From NCBI RefSeq assembly GCF_014836445.1, contig NZ_JACSQV010000004.1:151922-215921 (forward strand): a DNA stretch of 64,000 nucleotides, written 5' to 3'. Positions within the stretch are counted from its first letter, which is position 1. Every line of letters starts with the position of its first letter. Positions 8,327 through 16,654 of this stretch are shown here, piece after piece. Below the pieces are notes generated by a model. The model made no database searches, was not told the DNA's origin, and saw only the letters and a list, made by a program, of their open reading frames with translations. Source of the DNA: Cellulomonas avistercoris (GTDB lineage: Bacteria > Actinomycetota > Actinomycetes > Actinomycetales > Cellulomonadaceae). Both the position numbers and the translations under genes were made by a program.

Positions 8327-8872
8327 GTGACCACGCGAACCCTCCGCTTCCTGACCGCCCCCGTCCTCGCCGTCGCGCTCGCGGCCGCCCTGACGGGCTG
8401 CGGCGTCCTCGACTCCGTCCTCGGTGACGACCCCGCACCCGCGCAGCGTGACGAGCCGGGCGGCGAGATCACCGCGTCGGCCGAGGCCGACGTCTTCTCG
8501 CTGCAGCTCGGCGACTGCTTCGACTACGCCGCCGTCGCCGAGGCGACCGAGGTCTCCTCGGTGTCGACCCTGCCCTGCGGCGACCCGCACGACGCGGAGA
8601 TCTACGCCGAGACCACCCTCACCGAGGAGCAGTTCCAGGCCGACCTGGCCCTGACGAACGCCGGGGACACCGAGACCCCGACGGTCGCCGACCAGTTCTG
8701 CTACGACGCCTTCGCGGGCTTCGTCGGCAAGGCCTACGAGGAGTCCGCGCTCGACTACACCCTCTTCTCGCCGTCCGAGGCGGGCTGGGAGCAGGGCGAC
8801 GACGTCGTCCAGTGCATCGTCCTGCACCCGGACGGCGGGTTCACGGGGTCGATGCGCGACTCCACGCTCTGA
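8327..8872 (+). CDS. Septum-formation (Septum_form) family lipoprotein, copy 1
   Basis: Exported lipoprotein of 181 residues with signal sequence and lipobox LTGCG. The domain opens LQLGDCFDYA, continues LPCGDPHDAEIYAETTL and ends FCYDAFAGFVG...WEQGDDVVQCIV, the Cys-containing pattern of the actinobacterial Septum_form family. It is acidic and probably sits outside the membrane. No ribosome-binding site is visible; the GTG is preceded by GGTTCACTACTCGCC, identical ahead of copy 2, so a leaderless transcript is possible. Copy 2 follows 177 bp downstream and is very similar. The biochemical role of the family is not known. Confidence 0.82.
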   Translation: MTTRTLRFLTAPVLAVALAAALTGCGVLDSVLGDDPAPAQRDEPGGEITASAEADVFSLQLGDCFDYAAVAEATEVSSVSTLPCGDPHDAEIYAETTLTEEQFQADLALTNAGDTETPTVADQFCYDAFAGFVGKAYEESALDYTLFSPSEAGWEQGDDVVQCIVLHPDGGFTGSMRDSTL

Positions 8873-8900
8873 CCTCGGCGGCCGCCGCCGCCGACCACCC

Positions 8901-8962
8901 GCGTCACCCTGCCCGACGGCGTCGCGCGTCCGCGCGCCGGTCACCTCCGGGCAGGGTGACGC
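8901..8962 (+). terminator. Strong hairpin between the two lipoprotein genes
   Basis: GCGTCACCCTGCCCG at 8901-8915 pairs perfectly with CGGGCAGGGTGACGC at 8948-8962, a 15-bp stem with a 32-nt loop. Its position 29 bp after copy 1 suggests a terminator, so the two copies are likely transcribed separately. Confidence 0.65.
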
Positions 8963-9049
8963 ACCGCACAGCCGGTTCCCAGGTCTTCATCCCGTCCCGC
9001 ACCCCCGATCGGTCGGGGACGCGTGCGCGGCGCTGGTTCACTACTCGCC

Positions 9050-9595
9050 GTGAACACGCGATCCTCCCGCTTCCTGACCGCCCCCGTCCTGGCCGTCACC
9101 CTCGCCGCCGCCCTCACGGGCTGCGGCGCGCTCGACTCCGTCCTGGGCGACGGCGCCGCGCCCGCGCAGCGCGACGAGCCGGGCGGCGAGATCACCGCGT
9201 CGGCCGAGGCCGACGTCTTCTCGCTGCAGCTCGGCGACTGCTTCGACTACGCCGCCCTGTCCGAGGCGACGTCGATCTCGTCGGTGTCGACCATCCCGTG
9301 CGGCGACCCGCACGACGCGGAGATCTACGCCGAGACCACCCTCACCGAGGAGCAGTTCCGGTCCGACCTGGCCCTGACGGAGGCCGGCGACACCACGAGC
9401 CCGACCGTCGCCGAGCAGTTCTGCTACGACGCCTTCGCGGGCTTCGTCGGCACGTCCTACGAGGAGTCGCTGCTCGACTACACGCTCTTCTCCCCCTCCG
9501 AGGAGGGCTGGGAGCAGGGTGACGACGTCGTCCAGTGCATCCTCCTGCACCCCGACGCCGACTTCACGGGGTCGATGCGCGACTCCGTCCTCTGA
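9050..9595 (+). CDS. Septum-formation (Septum_form) family lipoprotein, copy 2
   Basis: Same length (181 residues) and order of features as copy 1: lipobox LTGCG, LQLGDCFDYAAL, IPCGDPHDAEIYAETTL, FCYDAFAGFVGTSYEES and WEQGDDVVQCILLHPD. Differences are scattered substitutions, mainly in AVAEATEV versus ALSEATSI and in Lys/Ala versus Thr/Ser near YEES. GTG at 9050 aligns with the start of copy 1, and the preceding 18 bases are shared, so the duplication included the promoter-proximal region. Its last 32 bp overlap the 3' end of the convergent transporter ATPase gene. Confidence 0.82.
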   Translation: MNTRSSRFLTAPVLAVTLAAALTGCGALDSVLGDGAAPAQRDEPGGEITASAEADVFSLQLGDCFDYAALSEATSISSVSTIPCGDPHDAEIYAETTLTEEQFRSDLALTEAGDTTSPTVAEQFCYDAFAGFVGTSYEESLLDYTLFSPSEEGWEQGDDVVQCILLHPDADFTGSMRDSVL

Positions 9596-10403
9596 CGCCG
9601 GACGTCCCCCGGCCGCTTTCCGGCGCGCCGGGGGTGTCCTGGCCGTCGAGCACACCCAGACCCGCCAGCACCTCGTGCTCGACGCGCCGGGCCCCGGCGC
9701 CGAGGGCCGCCGGGTGCCGCGGGTGCGGGTCGTCCACGACGTGACGGACGGCGACGTGCGCGGGCCGGTCCGACAGCCGCACGACCTCGTCCGCGAGCGT
9801 CACGGCCTCGCGCACGTCGTGCGTCACCATGACGACGGTCCAGCGGTGCGCTGCCCACGTCGCGGCGAGCCACCGCTGCAGGTGCAGCCGGGTGAGGGCG
9901 TCGAGCGCACCGAACGGCTCGTCCAGCAGCAGGAGATCACGGCCCTGCACGACCGTGCGGGCCAGCGCGGCCCGCTGACGCAGCCCTCCGGACAGCTCCG
10001 AGGGGCGCGCGTCGGCGTGGTCGGCGAGGCCGAACCCGCTCAACAGGTCCCGCACGCGCGCCCGGGCCTCGCGGCGGCGCAGCCCCTGCACCTGGAGCCC
10101 GAGGGCGACGTTGTCGACGACCGTGCGCCACTCCAGCAGCAGGTCGTCCTGGGCCATCCACGCGGCGTGGCCCGTCGTGCCCGTGACGTCGCGCCCGTCG
10201 AGCAGCACCCGCCCGCGGTCGGGGCGCCGCAGCCCCGCGACGACGCCCAGCAGCGTGCTCTTGCCACACCCGGACGGGCCGACGACGCACGTGAAGGAGC
10301 CGCGCGGGACGTGCAGGTCGACGCCCGCCAGGACGGGCCGCGGCCCGCCGGGCGCGGGCAGCGCGAGGTGCACGTCGCGGACCTGCAGCAGCGCGTCACG
10401 CAC
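9564..10403 (-). CDS. thiZ: ABC transporter ATPase, thiamine-precursor type
   Basis: Nucleotide-binding subunit of 279 residues in the NitT/TauT-type family. Walker A is GPSGCGKST near residue 43, the Q-loop is AWMAQDD, the signature LSGGLRQRAALART, Walker [13 protein letters not shown] and the H-loop VTHDVREA. It overlaps the permease gene by 8 bp and is last in an operon behind a TPP riboswitch, so it should energise uptake of a thiamine pyrimidine precursor. The C-terminal 40 residues are Gly/Arg-rich and run into the convergent lipoprotein gene; they may be non-essential. Confidence 0.85.
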   Translation of the reverse strand: MRDALLQVRDVHLALPAPGGPRPVLAGVDLHVPRGSFTCVVGPSGCGKSTLLGVVAGLRRPDRGRVLLDGRDVTGTTGHAAWMAQDDLLLEWRTVVDNVALGLQVQGLRRREARARVRDLLSGFGLADHADARPSELSGGLRQRAALARTVVQGRDLLLLDEPFGALDALTRLHLQRWLAATWAAHRWTVVMVTHDVREAVTLADEVVRLSDRPAHVAVRHVVDDPHPRHPAALGAGARRVEHEVLAGLGVLDGQDTPGAPESGRGTSGVRGRSRASTP

Positions 10404-11166
10404 GACGCACCCGCCGCGGCCGCGCCCACGGCACGACGAGGCGCTCGACGCCGCACGTCAGCGCGTACAGCGCGAGCGTGAGCGCGGCGCACACCCCGAC
10501 CGCGGCGAGCACGAGGTCCGTCCGGAACGCCGCGCGCTGCATCGTCATGTACGTCCCCAGGCCCTGCACGGCGCCCGCGTACTCCGCGACGACGGCGCCG
10601 ACCACCGCGTACGTCACGGCGATGCGCAGGGCCGTGAAGAAGCGCGGCATCGCGGCGGGCAGGCGCACGTGCACGAACTCCTGCCGGCGGCTCGCACCCA
10701 TCGTCGCCAGCAGCGCCGAGGCGCCGGGGCCCGCCGCGGCGAACCCCTCGACGAGGCCCAGCGCGACGGGGAAGAAGGTCACGAGCGTCACGACGAGGAC
10801 CTTGGGGGCCAAGCCGAACCCGAACCACAGCACGAGCAGCGGCGCGACGACGAGCACGGGGACGGTCTGCGACGCGACGAGCAGCGGCACGACCCCCGCG
10901 CGCAGGCGCGGGAGCCGGTCGAGCGTCACGGCGAGCGCTCCCGCGACCGCCACCGAGACCGCGAACCCCACGAGCGTCACCGTGAGCGTCGCGCCCGCGT
11001 GCCCCGCCAGGGCCTCGCGGTGGGTCCACGCCTGCTGCGCGACCCGCGCCGGCGACGGCAGCAGCCGGGGTGCCACGCCGCCCGTCGCGACGACGACCTG
11101 CCACGCGGCCAGCAGCGCGAGGACGCCCAGGCCCACCGGGACCAGCCGCCCGGGCGTGCCTGTCAC
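10396..11166 (-). CDS. thiX: ABC transporter permease, thiamine-precursor type
   Basis: Integral membrane subunit of 256 residues with about six hydrophobic segments and the binding-protein-dependent transport loop LLATMGASRRQEFVHVRLPAAMPRFFTAL that docks to the ATPase (EAA motif). It overlaps the binding-protein gene by 4 bp and the ATPase gene by 8 bp, so the three are translated together. The role follows from the riboswitch and the binding protein. Confidence 0.85.
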   Translation of the reverse strand: MTGTPGRLVPVGLGVLALLAAWQVVVATGGVAPRLLPSPARVAQQAWTHREALAGHAGATLTVTLVGFAVSVAVAGALAVTLDRLPRLRAGVVPLLVASQTVPVLVVAPLLVLWFGFGLAPKVLVVTLVTFFPVALGLVEGFAAAGPGASALLATMGASRRQEFVHVRLPAAMPRFFTALRIAVTYAVVGAVVAEYAGAVQGLGTYMTMQRAAFRTDLVLAAVGVCAALTLALYALTCGVERLVVPWARPRRVRRA

Positions 11167-12212
11167 GACGCACCGCCGAGGTCCACGTGGTACGTCGCCC
11201 AGTCCGGGCGGCGCGTCAGCGGCTCACCGTCCGGGCCGCTGAGCAGCCCCTGGTCGAACAGGAAGTCGCCGTACCCGGCGAGCTGCGCGGTGTCGATGCC
11301 GCCGACCGTGCCGTCGTCGGCCCGCATGTAGTCGCGCGCGAGCAGGCGCTGGCTCACCACGACCATGCCCGGATCGGTGAACGCGTCGGGGTGCGCGGCG
11401 ACGAGGATCTCCGCGGCCTCGTCGGGGTGGTCCGCCGCGTAGGCGTAGCCCCGGCGCAGCGCGTCGACGAACGCGGCCGCGGCCTGCGGCTCCTCGGCCA
11501 CCCAGGACCGCCGGGCGTCGACCAGCACGGCGTACGCGTCGGGGAACCCGTAGTCGGTGTACCGGAAGTACCGCAGCGGCGTGCCGAGCCGCTGCGCCTC
11601 GAGCCCCTCCCACGCGACGAACGGGATCGCGACGTCGGCCTCACCCGCATACAGCGCGGCGTACGCGCTGGTCCCCAGCGTGACCGACGTGAGGTCGCCG
11701 CGGCCGCCGTCGGCGCGGATCACCGCCTGCAGCAGCGGCACCTCCGCCGGGCCGCCGAACCCGGCGTAGACGCGCCCGTCGAGGTCGCGCGGTCGGGTGA
11801 TCGTCGCGTCGTCGGCGCGCACGCCGATCGCCGACGCCCAGTGCTGCAGCGGCGCGAGCACCGCGACCACGTCGGCACCGGCCGCCTGCGCGAGGACCGA
11901 GTCGCCGTGGAAGCTGATGCCCGCCTCGGCGGCGCCGGCGTCGATCAGCGCGTCGGGCTGGACGTCGGTGTACGGCAGCACCTGGACGTCGAGGCCCGCG
12001 TCGTCGAACCAGCCCTTCGCGAGGGCCACCTCGAGGCCCGTGTGGTTGGTGTTGGGGGTCCAGTCGAGCGCGAACCGCACGACCGTGCGGTCGGCCGCGG
12101 CGGCCGTGCCGGGGCCGTCGGTGCAGGCGGCCGACGCGAGTGCGACGGCGAGGAGGGTGGCGAGGAGGGCGGCGAGGCGGGCGACGGTCGGAGCGGGACG
12201 GGAACGGGGCAC
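11163..12212 (-). CDS. thiY: Thiamine pyrimidine precursor-binding lipoprotein
   Basis: Substrate-binding protein of 349 residues in the NMT1/THI5-like group. A signal sequence ends in the lipobox ASAAC. The mature protein opens with ALDWTPNTNHTGLEVALAKG, the family hallmark, and continues with GISFHGDSVLAQA. Family members bind N-formyl-4-amino-5-aminomethyl-2-methylpyrimidine or a similar compound. GTG at 12212 has GGAG seven bases upstream, which decides the start over an ATG at 12266. A TPP riboswitch lies about 200 nt upstream, so expression should fall when thiamine diphosphate is abundant. Confidence 0.88.
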   Translation of the reverse strand: MPRSRPAPTVARLAALLATLLAVALASAACTDGPGTAAAADRTVVRFALDWTPNTNHTGLEVALAKGWFDDAGLDVQVLPYTDVQPDALIDAGAAEAGISFHGDSVLAQAAGADVVAVLAPLQHWASAIGVRADDATITRPRDLDGRVYAGFGGPAEVPLLQAVIRADGGRGDLTSVTLGTSAYAALYAGEADVAIPFVAWEGLEAQRLGTPLRYFRYTDYGFPDAYAVLVDARRSWVAEEPQAAAAFVDALRRGYAYAADHPDEAAEILVAAHPDAFTDPGMVVVSQRLLARDYMRADDGTVGGIDTAQLAGYGDFLFDQGLLSGPDGEPLTRRPDWATYHVDLGGAS

Positions 12213-12408
12213 GGGGGTCTCCGGGAGGGCCGAGGTGGGGTGTGCGGGCACGGCGCAGCGACGCACGGCGCTGCGACGCCCACGGGTGTGGGGACGTGCG
12301 GGTGCCGGTGCGACCGGGTGCGGGGCAGGGACGCGGCGGCGTCAGGTGGCGGCGGGCCCCCGGCGTCGGTGCGGGTGGGCGTGCAGCGGCGGACGCATGG
12401 GAGACATG

Positions 12409-12489
12409 CGCGACATCCCTTCGCTAGTGCGACCTAGATCAGGTTCGACGGGTGTGATCTCAGCCGCTGGTGCGGCACCCCGTGTCACG
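12409..12489 (-). ncRNA. TPP riboswitch (THI element)
   Basis: Read on the minus strand the element has the conserved pieces in order: ACACGGGGTGCC, GGCTGAGATCACACCCG, CGAACCTGATC and AGCGAAGGGA. The closing P1 helix pairs CGTGACA (12483-12489) with TGTCGCG (12409-12415). It precedes the thiamine-precursor transporter. Just after it on the transcript, CGCATG and CATGCG form a hairpin. A reading frame of 18 codons starts at the second of these ATGs, but I cannot show it is used. The 196-nt gap to the gene probably holds the expression platform. Confidence 0.95.
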
Positions 12490-12587
12490 ACGCGTCGACC
12501 CTAGCCACGCCCGTCGCGCACGTCGCGGGCCCGTCCGCACTGTGGTCCGCCGGCCGCCACGCCGCCACGGGCCGGCGGGCTCCGGAC

Positions 12588-12632
12588 GCACGACGACCCC
12601 CGACCGGGTGCCCGGTCGGGGGGGGGTCGTGC
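12588..12632 (-). terminator. Hairpin terminator after the amidase gene
   Basis: A long GC stem reads CCCCCGACCGGG, TG, CCCGGTCGGGGG, with GCACGAC/GTCGTGC continuing the pairing outside. It is 34 bp downstream of the amidase stop on the minus strand and upstream of the riboswitch, insulating the two operons. Confidence 0.75.
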
Positions 12633-12665
12633 CCGTGGTGCCGCGGGCGTCCCGCGGCGGCGTGC

Positions 12666-14504
12666 TCAGCCGAGCGGGCCGTACAGCGCGGGCGACGTGC
12701 GCGCCCGCGTGGTCTGCTCGAAGTCGTACGCGAGACCCAGGAGCGTGGCCTCGTCGAACGCGCGGCCGACGAGCTCGAGGTTGACCCCCGCGCCCGTGAT
12801 CGTGGCGTCGGCCTCGGTCGCCTGCCCCATCGGCACCGTCACGGCGGGCAGGCCCGAGTTGGGGCTCAGCCGCATGTTGGTGCTGTGGGTGCCGTACGGC
12901 GTGCCGCTCGGGTACGCCATGGCGTCGAGGTCGAGGTCGTCGAGCAGCTGGGTGACGAACGCGCGCCCGTTGGCGAGCGCCCGGGTGTGCGAGCCCTGCG
13001 GACCCGCCCACGCCTCGTACCGCTCGTCCGTGACGGCGGCCCGCTGCAGATACGTGCTCCGGCGGGACGTCACGTAGTGGCCGCCCGCGAGGATGTCCTC
13101 GATCGTGCGGGCCTGCACCGCGGGCGACAGGTGCCGCTCGACGTACTCGGCGAGGTCCCGACGGAACTCGTCGGTGCTGCCGCTCGGCTCGGCGAGCACC
13201 GCGTTGAGCTCCGCGGACGACGGCACCTCGACGAGCGTGGCGCCGCGCGCCTCGAGCGCCGCACGGGCCTGCGCCCACAGCCGCACCGTCGTGCGGTTGG
13301 TGCCGATCATCGACGGCAGGTACCCGATGCGGGCCCCGTCGAGCGCGTCGGCGTCCAGCGCCGTGGTGTACGACTCCGGGACGAGCCCCGCCTGCGAGGC
13401 CGTCACCGGGTCCGCGTCGTCGACGCCCACGACGGCGTCGAGCGCGACCGCCGCGTCGAGCACCGAGCGCGTCATCGGCCCGCCGGTGTCCTGGCTGAGC
13501 GCGAGCGGGATGATCCCGTCGCGGCTCGCGAGGCCGACCGTCGGCCGCACGCCCACGAGCTGGTTGTACGACGACGGCACGCGGATCGACCCACCGGTGT
13601 CCGTGCCGAAACCGATGCCGGCGAGGTTCGCCGCGATCGCGGCCCCGGTGCCGCCGCTCGAGCCGCCCGCGCTGCGCGACGTGGCGTACGGGCTGGCGAT
13701 GCGCACGGTGCCACCCACCGGCAGCCCGGCGGAGTACTCGGAGACGAACCCGTACGCGAACTCGTCGAGACCCGCCTTGGCCAGGACCACCGCGCCGGCC
13801 TCGCGCAGGCCCGCGACCATCGTCGCGTCCGTCGTCGTCCGGTTGTCCTGCCAGCAGCCGCAGCCGCCGGTGGTGGGCATGTCGAGCGTGTCGTAGTTGT
13901 CCTTCACGGCCACCGGCACGCCGAGCAGGGGACTGGTCATGCCGTGCGCGGCCCGCTCGGCGTCCGCGGCGGCGGCCGCGGCGAGCGCGACGTCGCTGAC
14001 GGCGATGATCGAGCTCAGCGGGCGCCCCCCCGCCGCGGGGTCGACGAGCGTGTCGTCGTACGCCGTGATCCGGTCGAGGTAGGCCTGCGTGATCTCCACG
14101 GACGTCGTGACGCCCGCGTTCATCGCGGCCTGCATGTCCAGGACGCTCGCCTCGACGAGCTCGAACGGGCCGTCGTCGTACACCATGCGCTGGGAGACCT
14201 GGACGAGGTCGGTGAGCGTGAGCGTGCCGTCGCCGTCCACGTCGGCGACCGCGACCTGCGCCCAGCCGGCCGAGCCGGCGGTCGCACCGAGGTGCGCGGC
14301 GACGACGTCGAGGTCGGCCGTGGTGACCTGACGGTCGCCGGTGAGGTCGAGCTCGGTGAGGTACGGGACGAGGAAGGCACCGCCGGCGGCGGGTGACGGG
14401 GCGGTCGGGGCGGCGGTCGCGGGTGCCGCGACGACACCCGCCAGGGCGAGGGCGCCCGTCACCGTGACGGCGGTGACGCTGCGGCGCAGCTGCGGTCGGT
14501 CCAC
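12666..14504 (-). CDS. Secreted amidase-signature enzyme with N-terminal dockerin-like domain
   Basis: Protein of 612 residues. A signal peptide covers about residues 1-32. Residues 51-106 hold two EF-hand-type loops: D53 to D64, then DVDGDGTLTLTD at 88-99, the spacing and helix context of a type I dockerin. The amidase-signature domain runs from about 120 to 605 with catalytic Lys201 (VAVKDNYDT), Ser282 (SAGGSSGGT) and nucleophile Ser306 (DTGGSIRVPSS). GTG at 14504 follows CAGGAG. The preceding gene, 47 bp upstream on the same strand, encodes a cohesin-like surface protein, so the dockerin probably tethers this hydrolase to it (inference). The first loop is less canonical than the second. 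The amide substrate is unknown. Confidence 0.85.
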   Translation of the reverse strand: MDRPQLRRSVTAVTVTGALALAGVVAAPATAAPTAPSPAAGGAFLVPYLTELDLTGDRQVTTADLDVVAAHLGATAGSAGWAQVAVADVDGDGTLTLTDLVQVSQRMVYDDGPFELVEASVLDMQAAMNAGVTTSVEITQAYLDRITAYDDTLVDPAAGGRPLSSIIAVSDVALAAAAAADAERAAHGMTSPLLGVPVAVKDNYDTLDMPTTGGCGCWQDNRTTTDATMVAGLREAGAVVLAKAGLDEFAYGFVSEYSAGLPVGGTVRIASPYATSRSAGGSSGGTGAAIAANLAGIGFGTDTGGSIRVPSSYNQLVGVRPTVGLASRDGIIPLALSQDTGGPMTRSVLDAAVALDAVVGVDDADPVTASQAGLVPESYTTALDADALDGARIGYLPSMIGTNRTTVRLWAQARAALEARGATLVEVPSSAELNAVLAEPSGSTDEFRRDLAEYVERHLSPAVQARTIEDILAGGHYVTSRRSTYLQRAAVTDERYEAWAGPQGSHTRALANGRAFVTQLLDDLDLDAMAYPSGTPYGTHSTNMRLSPNSGLPAVTVPMGQATEADATITGAGVNLELVGRAFDEATLLGLAYDFEQTTRARTSPALYGPLG

Positions 14505-14551
14505 GGGTCGGCTCCTGCGGTTCGGGTCGGTCGGGGCGGTGCCGCGGCGGC

Positions 14552-15304
14552 TCATCGGGCGGCCGCCGTCCGGCGGCGCACGAGGAACGCACCGAGCGCG
14601 ACCGCACCGAGCGCGACTGCCAGCAGCCCGCCGACCTGGGCACCGGTCGCGCTCAGGGCACCGGTCCGCGGGGCGGACGCCGCGGCGGCCGGCGTCGCGG
14701 ACGGCGACGGCACGGGAGCGGTGGCCTCGGGCGTGGCCGCGGGCGGCGTCGGGGTCGTCGTGGGGTCGGGCGTCGTCGTGGGCGTCGGCGCGGGCGTCGG
14801 TGCGGCATCGACCACGACGGCGACGGACGTCACGTCCGCGGTGGCGACCGTGGCCCCGTCGGAGCCGACGAGCGTCAGGCCCGACAGCGTGACCGTCGCG
14901 GTGCCGCCGGCGAGCGTGCGCAGGCGCACCGTCGTGGCGACCGTGCCCGCCAGGCCCGGGGACGCGCCGAGGCGGCTGTGCCGCACCGTCACCGAGCCGG
15001 TGCCGCTCGCGACGTCGTCGAAGCCGCCGTCGGGCGCGTCGGTCACGGAGTCGAACGCGAGGAGCGCGGGGTCGAAGGTGAGCGTCGCCTCGTACGCGTA
15101 CAGGTCCGCGACGTCGAGCAGGTCCAGCCGGACGTCGACCGTCGCCCCGGCCGTCAGGGACCCCGCGGGGACGCTCAGCGTGGCCTCGTCGACGGTGGGT
15201 GCGGCGGCGGCGGGGACGGCCGTCAGGAGCGTGAGACCGAGGACGGCGAGGGCGGCGTGCAGGGCACGTCGCCTCGGCCTCGACCCGGGGGTGCGGTCGC
15301 GCAT
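14552..15304 (-). CDS. Cell-surface protein with cohesin-like domain and sorting signal
   Basis: Protein of 250 residues: signal peptide to about residue 35; a cohesin-like beta domain at about 36-167 with the typical YEATLTFDPALLAFDSV near residues 71-87; a Pro/Thr-rich linker at 168-210; then LSATG at 217-221, a hydrophobic helix and the tail VRRRTAAAR. The last part has the layout of a sortase substrate, but LSATG deviates from LPxTG and from the actinobacterial LAxTG, so anchoring is inferred. ATG at 15304 is preceded by GGAAGGA. The next gene makes a dockerin-bearing amidase; together they look like a minimal cohesin-dockerin pair. No other cohesin is present in the window. Confidence 0.8.
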   Translation of the reverse strand: MRDRTPGSRPRRRALHAALAVLGLTLLTAVPAAAAPTVDEATLSVPAGSLTAGATVDVRLDLLDVADLYAYEATLTFDPALLAFDSVTDAPDGGFDDVASGTGSVTVRHSRLGASPGLAGTVATTVRLRTLAGGTATVTLSGLTLVGSDGATVATADVTSVAVVVDAAPTPAPTPTTTPDPTTTPTPPAATPEATAPVPSPSATPAAAASAPRTGALSATGAQVGGLLAVALGAVALGAFLVRRRTAAAR

Positions 15305-15327
15305 GGGGCGGTGTTCCTTCCGAGCAG

Positions 15328-15359
15328 ACGGCACGCACCGGTGGAACGGTGCGTGCCGT
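15328..15359 (-). promoter_or_regulatory. 13-bp perfect hairpin in the cohesin-gene leader
   Basis: ACGGCACGCACCG and CGGTGCGTGCCGT pair without mismatch around a 6-nt loop. The proximal arm ends 23 nt before the start codon, just upstream of the ribosome-binding site. Comparable hairpins precede the xylanase and the PL11 lyase genes. The leader upstream (15360-15450) also looks structured, but I could not match it to a known riboswitch. Confidence 0.6.
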
Positions 15360-15592
15360 GAGAAGCGCCCCCTGCGCTCCCGCAGGCTCGCAGCGCGATG
15401 TTTCGCGTCCGTTGCCATCGCGTTGCCACCCGGGCGCCCGGGCGGCGCGCAGGTCACGATCACGTGGCGCGTCCGGACAACCCGGACGGACCGCCCGGCG
15501 GGACCGCCCCGCGGACGTCCCGCGGTGGCCCCGTGCGAGGATCGCGCCGTGACACCGCGCGCCCCGTCGGTCCCGGTGCGGCGGACGCGCTG

Positions 15593-16570
15593 ATGTCCGC
15601 CGTCCTCGCCGCGCTGGGCACGATGGGCGCCGTCGTCGGGCTCGGCTGGGCGCTGGGCCGCTGGCGCGTGCTCGGCGAGCGTGCGGCGCCGGTGCTGGCG
15701 CGCGTCGTCTTCGCCGTCGCGACGCCCGCGCTCCTCGTCTCGACCGTCGCGCACGCCGACCTGCACCTGCTCGCGTCACGCACGGCCCTCGTCACGTGGG
15801 TGAGCACGACGGCGGTGGCCGTGCTGGCCGTCGTCGTCCTGCGCCTGGTGTGGCACCGGCCCGCCGCCGACGTCACGGTCGGCACGCTCGCGTCCTCGTA
15901 CGTCAACGCGGGCAACATCGGCCTGCCGCTGGCCGTCTACCTGCTCGACGACCCCGTCGCGGTCGTCCCCACGCTGCTCTTCCAGCTCCTGGTCCTGGCA
16001 CCCGTCGCGTTCGCCGTCCTCGACGCCCGGCCCACCCCGCCCCTGGAGCCCCGCCCCGGTGGCGCCCCGGCCCCCGCGCCGGGCGGGCGCGTCCCGCTCG
16101 CGATGCGCGTCGAGACGGTCGTGCGGCGCACGCTGAGCAACCCGATCATCCTGGCCACGCTCACCGGGCTCGTGCTCGCGGCGCTCCCGTGGTCGCTGCC
16201 CGAGGTCGCCCTGCAGCCGTTCGCACTGGTCGGCGCCGCGGCCGCACCGCTCGCGCTCATCACGTTCGGCATGTCGCTCGCGGTGCCGCGCACGACCGGC
16301 GGGGCGGCGCCGCGGCGCGACCTCGCCCTGGCCGTCGGGCTGCGGTCGGTCGTCCACCCGGTCCTGACGTGGGGCGTCGGGAACGCGCTCGGGCTGCCGG
16401 CCCCCGCGCTGCTGGCGGTCGTCGCGATGGCCGCGCTGCCGACCGCGCAGAACGTGCTGGTCTACGCGATGCGGTACCGCCACGGCGAGGCCCTCGCTCG
16501 CGACACGGGCCTGGCAACCACCATCCTGTGCGTCCCGGTGCTGCTGGTGGTCGCGGCGACGCTCGGCTGA
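15593..16570 (+). CDS. AEC (auxin efflux carrier) family transporter
   Basis: Integral membrane protein of 325 residues with about ten hydrophobic segments in two halves of five. The first half has TLASSYVNAGNIGLPLAVYLL, the Asn/Gly motif typical of the family, and the second half ITFGMSLAVP and AALPTAQNVLVYAMRY. Bacterial members export or import organic anions such as malate, or amino acids; the substrate is not predictable here. A Pro/Ala-rich loop at about 145-165 lies between the halves. It is a single gene, divergent from the cohesin gene, and ends before a strong bidirectional hairpin. Confidence 0.85.
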   Translation: MSAVLAALGTMGAVVGLGWALGRWRVLGERAAPVLARVVFAVATPALLVSTVAHADLHLLASRTALVTWVSTTAVAVLAVVVLRLVWHRPAADVTVGTLASSYVNAGNIGLPLAVYLLDDPVAVVPTLLFQLLVLAPVAFAVLDARPTPPLEPRPGGAPAPAPGGRVPLAMRVETVVRRTLSNPIILATLTGLVLAALPWSLPEVALQPFALVGAAAAPLALITFGMSLAVPRTTGGAAPRRDLALAVGLRSVVHPVLTWGVGNALGLPAPALLAVVAMAALPTAQNVLVYAMRYRHGEALARDTGLATTILCVPVLLVVAATLG

Positions 16571-16575
16571 CCCCT

Positions 16576-16630
16576 CGAGACCGGCCTGGGTCGTCGACCC
16601 GGCGCGGGAGGACGACCCAGCGCGGTCTCG
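16576..16630. terminator. Bidirectional hairpin terminator
   Basis: CGAGACCG-gc-CTGGGTCGTC (16576-16595) pairs with GACGACCCAG-cg-CGGTCTCG (16611-16630): an 8-bp and a 10-bp stem split by a 2-nt internal loop, with a 15-nt loop. It sits between the convergent AEC and XRE-cupin genes and can serve both. Confidence 0.8.
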
Positions 16631-16654
16631 CCGTCCGGCCGTCCCACGTCGAGG

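Noticed and set aside
12250..12408. Small gene between the TPP riboswitch and thiY
   Set aside because: The 18-codon frame has no sign of selection and lies in the probable expression platform.
15360..15592. c-di-GMP or c-di-AMP riboswitch upstream of the cohesin gene
   Set aside because: Some pieces (GGCAACGG, GCGAGCC) look similar, but the conserved tetraloop, receptor and junction bases are not in order.
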